A stretch of 64,000 nt of DNA from positions 96,796-160,795 of the forward strand of contig NZ_WPHG01000008.1 of assembly GCF_009742725.1 (NCBI RefSeq), read 5' to 3'. The position numbers and the translations under genes are program-made. This stretch comes from Nitratireductor arenosus (lineage in GTDB: Bacteria; Pseudomonadota; Alphaproteobacteria; Rhizobiales; Rhizobiaceae). The notes beneath the pieces were generated by a model, which had not been told where the DNA came from, searched no databases, and worked only from the letters and a program-made list of their open reading frames with translations. Positions 58,815 through 64,000 of the stretch are shown here, one piece after another (the first letter of the stretch is position 1; every line of letters starts with the position of its first letter).

Positions 58815-59354
58815 ATGTCTGAGCAAAGCTGCATCCTCACCACCAAGGATCATACGATCCTCGAAGTCATGTTCGAGCGCTGCCTGGGTCAGGACGATCC
58901 GATGGCGGCGCTGCTGAAAGAAAAGCTCGACACGGCGCGTGTCGTCTTCGGCGACGACATTTCCGCCACCGTGGCGACCCTCAACAGCCGGATCACGTTC
59001 AGCGTCGACGGCCGCGAGCCCGATACAAGGGTGATCTCGCATGAACGCATGCAGTCGCCGGTCGGGCTTTTCCTTCCGCTGACCTCGCTGCGCGGGCTGG
59101 CGCTGATCGGTCTCAGTGAAGGCCAGCTGTTCCGGTTCGCCGGGCAGGACGGCGTTCACGAGACGATCGTTCTGGAAAGCGTTCTCTACCAGCCCGAGGC
59201 CGCGCGCCGCGAGAAGGAGGCGCTGACGCGCATGGCGCCGCCTGTGCATAGCCGGCCGACGCTCACGTTGATCCAGGGCAGCGTCCGAACCTCGGGCCGC
59301 CAGGCTTCGGTCGGTCCCGGCGGGTTCGACGATCCCGGCCCCTCCGCCGCCTGA
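58815..59354 (+). CDS. Rnk/GreA-like protein, second copy
   Basis: A 179-residue paralogue of the preceding gene. The N-terminal helix ([30 protein letters not shown]) and the Rnk-like C-terminal domain ([28 protein letters not shown]) are present but diverged, and it carries a ~50-residue C-terminal extension not found in Rnk. ATG 58815 has GGAGA upstream. It is 148 bp after the first copy and 121 bp before dadA on the same strand. Confidence 0.78.
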   Translation: MSEQSCILTTKDHTILEVMFERCLGQDDPMAALLKEKLDTARVVFGDDISATVATLNSRITFSVDGREPDTRVISHERMQSPVGLFLPLTSLRGLALIGLSEGQLFRFAGQDGVHETIVLESVLYQPEAARREKEALTRMAPPVHSRPTLTLIQGSVRTSGRQASVGPGGFDDPGPSAA

Positions 59355-59475
59355 AAGGACCATCCGGCTTTCGCGGTTTCCGGCCACCCGCAACGGGCTC
59401 TGCCAGGCCGCTTTGCCCAGGGGCGCCGTCCGCCGGGCGGCGCCATCCCCATCAAAACCACCGGAGAACGAAATT

Positions 59476-60729
59476 ATGAAAGTGCTGGTCCTCGGCGGAG
59501 GCGTCATCGGCGTGACCACCGCCTACTATCTGGCCCGGTCCGGACACGAGGTCGAACTCGTCGAACGCTGCGATGGGCCGGGCAAGGAGACCAGCTTCGC
59601 CAATGCCGGCCAGGTCTCGCCGGGCTACGCCTCGCCGTGGGCGGCCCCGGGCGTGCCGCTGAAGGCGTTGAAATGGCTTGCAATGCGGCACGGGCCGCTG
59701 GTGGTGCGTCCGGGCGTGGACCCGGCCCGCTGGATCTGGCTCTTCAAGATGCTGCGCAACTGCACCGCGGACCGGTATGCGCGCAACAAGGCCCGCATGG
59801 TGCCGCTCGCCGAATACAGCCGCGACTGCCTGAAGCAGTTGCGGGCCGAGACCGGCCTTGCCTATGACGAGCGCAGCCGCGGCACGCTGCAACTTTTCCG
59901 CACCCGAAAGCAGTTCGACGGCATCGCCCGCGACGTCGAGGTGCTGCGCCAGTTCGACGTCGCCTACGAGGCGCTCGACCGCAAGGGTTGCGTGGCGGCC
60001 GAACCGGGACTGGCCGGCGCCAAGGCCGATTTCGTCGGCGGTTTGCGGCTGCCCGGCGATGAGACCGGCGACTGCCATTTGTTCACCACCCTGCTGGCGC
60101 AGGCTGCCGCCGCGCACGGCGTGACGTTTTCCTACGACACCGACGTGCAGGCGCTGATGAGCGACGGCCGCGCGGTGACGGGCGTTGTGACGTCGCGCGG
60201 TTTCCGCGAGGCCGATGCCTATGTCGTGGCGCTCGGCAGTCACAGCCCGACCGTGCTCGGCCCGCTGGGGCTAAAACTGCCGGTCTATCCGGTCAAGGGT
60301 TATTCGCTCACCATGCCGGTCGCCGAGGAGCACGCTGCCCCGGTCTCGACCGTGATGGACGAGACCTACAAGACCGCGATCACCCGGCTCGGCACGCGTA
60401 TCCGCGTCGGTGGAACGGCCGAGATCGCCGGTTTCGACCTCGGCCCCAGGCAGAGCCGCCGGGCCGCGCTCGAGCACTCCTTCAACCAGTTGTTTCCAGC
60501 GGGCGGCGATACCGCAAAGGCCACGTTCTGGTGCGGGTTGCGTCCGATGACGCCGGACGGTCCGCCCGTGGTCGGCGCGACCCCTGTGGAGGGCCTCTAT
60601 CTCAACACCGGCCACGGCACGTTGGGCTGGACCATGGCCTGCGGCTCGGCCCGCGTTCTGGCCGATTTGATCGGCGGCAGGACACCCGAGGTCGATGCCG
60701 GCGATCTGAACCTGGCGCGCTACGGCTGA
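59476..60729 (+). CDS. dadA: D-amino acid dehydrogenase
   Basis: A 417-residue FAD-dependent enzyme with N-terminal nucleotide motif [21 protein letters not shown], the substrate-site segment [19 protein letters not shown], and C-terminal [27 protein letters not shown]. These are characteristic of the DadA small subunit. It oxidises D-alanine and other D-amino acids to 2-oxo acids, passing electrons to the respiratory chain at the membrane. CCGGAGAACG precedes the ATG. The Ala racemase often paired with it is not adjacent. Confidence 0.92.
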   Translation: MKVLVLGGGVIGVTTAYYLARSGHEVELVERCDGPGKETSFANAGQVSPGYASPWAAPGVPLKALKWLAMRHGPLVVRPGVDPARWIWLFKMLRNCTADRYARNKARMVPLAEYSRDCLKQLRAETGLAYDERSRGTLQLFRTRKQFDGIARDVEVLRQFDVAYEALDRKGCVAAEPGLAGAKADFVGGLRLPGDETGDCHLFTTLLAQAAAAHGVTFSYDTDVQALMSDGRAVTGVVTSRGFREADAYVVALGSHSPTVLGPLGLKLPVYPVKGYSLTMPVAEEHAAPVSTVMDETYKTAITRLGTRIRVGGTAEIAGFDLGPRQSRRAALEHSFNQLFPAGGDTAKATFWCGLRPMTPDGPPVVGATPVEGLYLNTGHGTLGWTMACGSARVLADLIGGRTPEVDAGDLNLARYG

Positions 60730-60745
60730 CCCGGCTGCCTGCCGT

Positions 60746-61858
60746 TCAGCCGGCGGCGGCCGCTGCGAGCGCCCCGGGCAGTTCGGCGGCGAAAAGCGCC
60801 AGTTCGGCCTCGGGCCCGGCCGAGACGCGGATGCAGCGGTCGAGGCCGGGCGCCATCGGCTTGCGCACGAAGATGCCGGCGGCAAGCAGCGCCTCGGTCA
60901 CTTTTTGCGCATAGGCGCCGTCGCGCCCGCAATCGATAGTGACGAAATTGGTCGCCGAGGGCAGGGCGGCAAGCCCGTTTTGTGCGGCGATCGCCGCGAT
61001 CCGGTCGCGCCCGGCGGCGACCTTGCCGATGACGGTCTCCAGCCAAGCCTGGTCGGCAAGGGCGGCAAGCGCGGCCGCCTGGGCCATGCGGTTGACGCCG
61101 AAATGGTTGCGCACCTTGTCGAAGGCGCGGATCTGTTCGCGTTCGCCGATCGCGTAGCCGCAGCGCAGGCCGGCCAGCCCATAGGCCTTGGAGAAGGTGC
61201 GCATGCGCAACACGTTGGGCCGTTCCACGTCGAGCGGCGGCAGGGTGCCGGCCGGCGCGGTCTCGCCATAGGCCTCGTCGAGAACCAGCATTGTGTCGTC
61301 CGGCAGCGCTTCGATGAAGCGCATCACCGTATCCGCGTCCCACCACGTGCCCATCGGATTGTCGGGATTGGCGAGATAACACAGGCTGGCGTTTTCGCGT
61401 CGCGCCGCCTCAGCCAGACCGTCCAGATCCTCGTGGTCGTCGCGATAGGGCACCGTAACGAGCCGGGCGCCGAAGCCGGCGACATGGTAGTTGAAGGTCG
61501 GATAGGCGCCGAGCGAGGTCACCACGGCAGCGCCGGGCGCGGCGAACAGGCGCACGGCCAGGCCGAGCAGCCCGTCAATGCCCTCGCCGACCGCGATCGT
61601 GTCGGGCGCCACGCCGAGCCGTGCCGCGAGCGCTTGTTTCAGGTCGAAATTTTCCGGGTCGCAATAGCGCCAGGCCAAACCGGCCGCCCGCGCCATCGCG
61701 TCGATCACGGACGGTGCCGGTCCGAACCCGCTCTCATTGGCGCCGAGACGGGCACGGAACGGCGCGCCGCGCGCGCGTTCCTGCGTTTCAGGCCCGACGA
61801 AGGGCACCGTGGCGGGCAGCGACTGGGCAAGCGGGGTCAGGACGGGACGGGAGGACAT
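60746..61858 (-). CDS. HisC-type pyridoxal-phosphate aminotransferase
   Basis: A 370-residue class II aminotransferase. Motifs: LGANESGFGPAP (substrate-binding N-terminus), ANPDNPMGTW, DEAYGETAPAG, and the PLP-lysine in TFSKAYGLAGLRCGYAIG, followed by RxSAGPEAELALF (substrate carboxylate Arg). It resembles histidinol-phosphate and phenylalanine-type aminotransferases; no his genes are near, so the physiological substrate is uncertain. It is convergent with dadA (16-bp gap) and lies downstream of the porin gene. Confidence 0.85.
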   Translation of the reverse strand: MSSRPVLTPLAQSLPATVPFVGPETQERARGAPFRARLGANESGFGPAPSVIDAMARAAGLAWRYCDPENFDLKQALAARLGVAPDTIAVGEGIDGLLGLAVRLFAAPGAAVVTSLGAYPTFNYHVAGFGARLVTVPYRDDHEDLDGLAEAARRENASLCYLANPDNPMGTWWDADTVMRFIEALPDDTMLVLDEAYGETAPAGTLPPLDVERPNVLRMRTFSKAYGLAGLRCGYAIGEREQIRAFDKVRNHFGVNRMAQAAALAALADQAWLETVIGKVAAGRDRIAAIAAQNGLAALPSATNFVTIDCGRDGAYAQKVTEALLAAGIFVRKPMAPGLDRCIRVSAGPEAELALFAAELPGALAAAAAG

Positions 61859-61947
61859 GGGGCGTGGGAATTCCAGATGGGGAAGGGACGGGCAATATAG
61901 CCGGATTCCCGGCAGACAGGAACCGCGTCGTCAAGCGGCCGGCGGCC

Positions 61948-61984
61948 GAAAAAATGAAAACGGCCCGGCGCGAACGCCGGACCG
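61948..61984 (-). terminator. Intrinsic terminator of the porin gene with UUCG loop
   Basis: In the minus-strand transcript, a 10-bp stem with one G-U pair closes a UUCG tetraloop and is followed by TTTTCATTTTTTC. It lies 32 bp after the porin stop and separates the porin from the aminotransferase gene. Confidence 0.85.
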
Positions 61985-62015
61985 AAGAAAAATTTGTTTC
62001 GGGCGAAAACGTTGA

Positions 62016-63113
62016 TCAGAAGCTGCGCGTGAACGACAGGAAGCCACCGACCGAGCCGTCGCGTGTGTCGACCTTGTCGTAGGTCACTTCCGAACGAATC
62101 TCGAAATTGTCGATCGGTTCCCACACCATCGACAGTTCGGCGACATAACCGTTCAACCCGGTGCTGACGCTGGAATTGCCGGCGTAGAAATCGTTGAAAT
62201 ACTCAAAACCGACCGAGCCGCCGACCGTCGAGGTGAACTGGTGGTAGTAGGAGGCGAGCGCGGCCCATTCGGCATTGCCCATGCCGCCGGAGATCGCGCC
62301 ATAGGAGCTGCCGGTGCCATAGACGTGGTCGCCATCGGCGTAGTAGCCGATCAGGCGCAACGAGGAACCGGTGGTGTTGGGGACGTTGAGCTGCAGGCCG
62401 ATCGATGCGCCGAAGCCGTCGAAGGATTCGTCATAACCGACCCGGCCCCAGACACCGCCCCAGCCCTGTTCGTACGACAGCACGCCGACGATGTCGGGCA
62501 TGTAACCTTCGCCCGAAAGCGCGTCGTCTTCCAGCGAGATGACGCCGAACAGGCCGCTGGCGGTCGAGAAATTGTACTGAATCAGGTGGCGCTGCTGATC
62601 GCCGTACCACAAGGCGCCGTCGGAATGCGTGCCGGTGGTGTTGATGCCCGAAACCGTGTCGCCCCAGGCCGATTCGGTGTAACCCATCCGCAGGCCGCCG
62701 AGGCTGATCCAGGCCTGATCGACGGAAACGGCGCCGTCGCTCGGCACGCCCCAGGTCGACTGCAACCGCAAATAGCTGCGCAGCATGCCCCATTCGGTGT
62801 CCTGGCGGGCGTCGATATTGACCCGGGCGCGGGTTTCCTTGTTCCAGCCGTCCGGTGCGTATCCGTTGAAGTTCGGCGTGTCGGTCAGCCCGTCATCGCT
62901 GGTCGCGCCGACCCGGTAGCGCACGTAACCCGAGATGCGCAGGCAAGTCTCGGTGCCGGGGATATAAAAGAAACCGGCTCCGAAGGCGTCGCAGACCCGT
63001 ACATATTCCACCGGCTCCGGCTCGGCGATGACCACCGCGTCGGCTGCCATCGCGGCAGCCGGCGCGAAGGCCAGCGTCGCCGTGGTGCCGACAAGCAACT
63101 TCCTGATCTTCAT
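62016..63113 (-). CDS. Alphaproteobacterial outer membrane porin
   Basis: A 365-residue protein with a signal peptide (MKIRKLLVGTTATLAFAPAAAMAA) and the porin_2 signature near the mature N-terminus: YVRVCDAFGAGFFYIPGTETCLRISGYVRY, including the conserved cysteine pair. The rest is amphipathic beta-strands ending in FLSFTRSF, with the aromatic C-terminal residue required by the BAM complex. It should form a trimeric general porin, as Omp2b/RopA. Start ATG 63113 with GGAGAATGAC upstream. Operator-like repeats lie 108-137 bp upstream of the ATG; a terminator follows. Confidence 0.93.
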   Translation of the reverse strand: MKIRKLLVGTTATLAFAPAAAMAADAVVIAEPEPVEYVRVCDAFGAGFFYIPGTETCLRISGYVRYRVGATSDDGLTDTPNFNGYAPDGWNKETRARVNIDARQDTEWGMLRSYLRLQSTWGVPSDGAVSVDQAWISLGGLRMGYTESAWGDTVSGINTTGTHSDGALWYGDQQRHLIQYNFSTASGLFGVISLEDDALSGEGYMPDIVGVLSYEQGWGGVWGRVGYDESFDGFGASIGLQLNVPNTTGSSLRLIGYYADGDHVYGTGSSYGAISGGMGNAEWAALASYYHQFTSTVGGSVGFEYFNDFYAGNSSVSTGLNGYVAELSMVWEPIDNFEIRSEVTYDKVDTRDGSVGGFLSFTRSF

Positions 63114-63220
63114 GTCATTCTCCAATGGTGGACGGGGCTTGGGATTCCCGCCCGAAACGCGTTTCATGCGTCCGGCGGCTCAGCTAAGGCGATGAGGTCG
63201 TCCGGAACATCGAATCGTAA

Positions 63221-63250
63221 TGTTATAACAAATTATGACTCGATGAGTCA
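63221..63250. promoter_or_regulatory. Operator-like inverted repeats upstream of the porin gene
   Basis: Two adjacent perfect inverted repeats: TGTTATAACA (63221-63230) and TGACTC-GAT-GAGTCA (63236-63250). They lie 108-137 bp upstream of the porin ATG in an AT-rich segment that probably contains the promoter. They may bind regulators controlling porin expression. Confidence 0.4.
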
Positions 63251-63385
63251 GCAATAAGCAGATTGTTGTGGGGTTGGCCAGAGCGAAATTGCGTCGCAGC
63301 CGACCGTTCCGCGCCGATGACCGGACGCGGGTGCACAATCGCCGAAGCCTGTGACATCTGTGTTACAGGGTTGGAGAAGCCGCCG

Positions 63386-64000
63386 TCACAACCCGCGCGC
63401 GATCCGGGCCAGCATCGCCGCCTCGCGCCGGGTGGCGGGATCGTGGCTCGGCTGCGGCCGCGAGGACAGCTTGGCCAGCACCACCCGGCACTGCGGATCG
63501 ATCCACAGCCATTGCTCGTGGATGCCGATCGCGGCCAGGCTGCCATGATCGTCGCCGACCGAATACCAGCACGAGCGGTAGCGCCCCTGTGCGAACAGGT
63601 CGACGAAATCGCCGTCCGCCCAGGCGCTCCGGCTGCCGTTTGTACGCAGGTCCGAAATCCAGTCGGCCGGCACCACCTGGCGGCCCTTCGCGACCCCGCC
63701 GTCGAGCACGAGCTGGCCGATCCGGGCCAGGTCGCGCGCCGTCATCGCGATGCCGCCGGCGGCCCGCGCCGTCCCGATCCGGTCGACGGTGACAAGGGCC
63801 TCGCCCGTGGCCCCCATCGGCCGCCACAGCCTGTCGCGCAAAAAGGCATGGTAGCGCTGGCCGGCCGCGCGCTCGACGACCAGGCCGAGCATGTCGGTCA
63901 CCGGCGAGGCGTAGCGAAAGCGCCGGCCATGGGCTCCATCGGCGCGCGGCAGCGCGGCAAGCACCTGCGGCAGGGTTTGCGCCGCGTCGGGATCGTGCTC
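63386..64000 (-). CDS. Serine beta-lactamase-like hydrolase, 3' part
   Basis: The frame is open to the right window edge, so the N-terminus (with the SxxK nucleophile) is missing. The visible 204 residues contain RYASPVTDMLGLVVERAAG (the YxS/N motif), DRLWRPMGATGEALVTVDRIG, GGIAMTARDLARIGQLVLDGG and a C-terminal HEQWLWIDPQCRVVLAKLSSRPQ. This is the class C beta-lactamase/esterase fold of secreted or cytoplasmic serine hydrolases such as 6-aminohexanoate hydrolase. Substrate unknown. Confidence 0.8.
   Translation of the reverse strand, partial: EHDPDAAQTLPQVLAALPRADGAHGRRFRYASPVTDMLGLVVERAAGQRYHAFLRDRLWRPMGATGEALVTVDRIGTARAAGGIAMTARDLARIGQLVLDGGVAKGRQVVPADWISDLRTNGSRSAWADGDFVDLFAQGRYRSCWYSVGDDHGSLAAIGIHEQWLWIDPQCRVVLAKLSSRPQPSHDPATRREAAMLARIARGL

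Noticed and set aside
63351..63368. CRP-like site TGTGACATCTGTGTTACA near the porin
   Set aside because: The half-sites are separated by 8 bp instead of 6 and the site lies 238 bp or more from the porin ATG, between it and the hydrolase gene end.

Overview
The window is GC-rich chromosomal DNA from an alphaproteobacterium, most probably Hyphomicrobiales (Rhizobiales). The evidence is a gene-transfer-agent tail cluster, a FeuP/FeuQ-type two-component system, the cycHJKL (ccmIEFH) cytochrome c maturation operon followed by degP, a two-component system, glnE and a PleC-like kinase in the order I remember from Sinorhizobium, and a Brucella/Rhizobium-type porin. The family or genus cannot be fixed from sequence alone. 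No rRNA, tRNA, CRISPR array or intact insertion sequence was seen.

Layout. 1-6.65 kb: distal end of a gene transfer agent (GTA) cluster (tape measure, distal tail, hub, peptidase, megatron) plus a small membrane protein. 6.8-9.8 kb: exported small protein, response regulator and histidine kinase (FeuN/P/Q-like), then a surface lipoprotein. 9.8-13.9 kb: ccmI-ccmE-ccmF-ccmH, with overlapping or closely spaced reading frames. 13.9-22.6 kb: hydrolase-OsmC fusion, DegP-type protease, a second two-component system, glnE and an EF-hand protein. 22.6-27.8 kb, minus strand: PleC-like kinase and pepN. 27.9-33.5 kb: orphan molybdenum hydroxylase large subunit, EamA transporter, XRE regulator, membrane protein, hot-dog thioesterase and MAPEG protein. 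33.6-40.7 kb: uracil-DNA glycosylase with two replaced cluster cysteines, an exported protein, ETF:quinone oxidoreductase, an EEP-family phosphatase, AMP nucleosidase, small membrane peptides and a DUF2147 protein.

41-57.8 kb: leucine/isovalerate catabolism genes mccA, mccB and tetR-ivd are scattered among accessory genes: DUF922 protease-like protein, Ca2+/H+ antiporter, HNH endonuclease, a WHH-type nuclease (toxin-like) gene followed by two tandem DUF2019 genes, a small P-loop kinase, DUF2200, a methyltransferase, an MFS transporter, a flavodoxin-like protein and a PcfJ-like protein. 58.2-64 kb: two Rnk-like proteins, D-amino acid dehydrogenase, a HisC-type aminotransferase, a porin with its own terminator and operator-like repeats, and the 3' part of a serine beta-lactamase-like hydrolase.

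How the genes work together. ETF:quinone oxidoreductase would take electrons produced by isovaleryl-CoA dehydrogenase, and methylcrotonyl-CoA carboxylase (mccA/mccB) carries out the next step; the remaining leucine-pathway genes are not in the window. The DegP protease, the envelope two-component systems, the surface lipoprotein and the porin form an envelope-maintenance theme. The most unusual local structure is the 46.7-48.4 kb nuclease/DUF2019 module, where a 493-bp tandem duplication copied the complete DUF2019 gene together with the last codons of the upstream nuclease gene.
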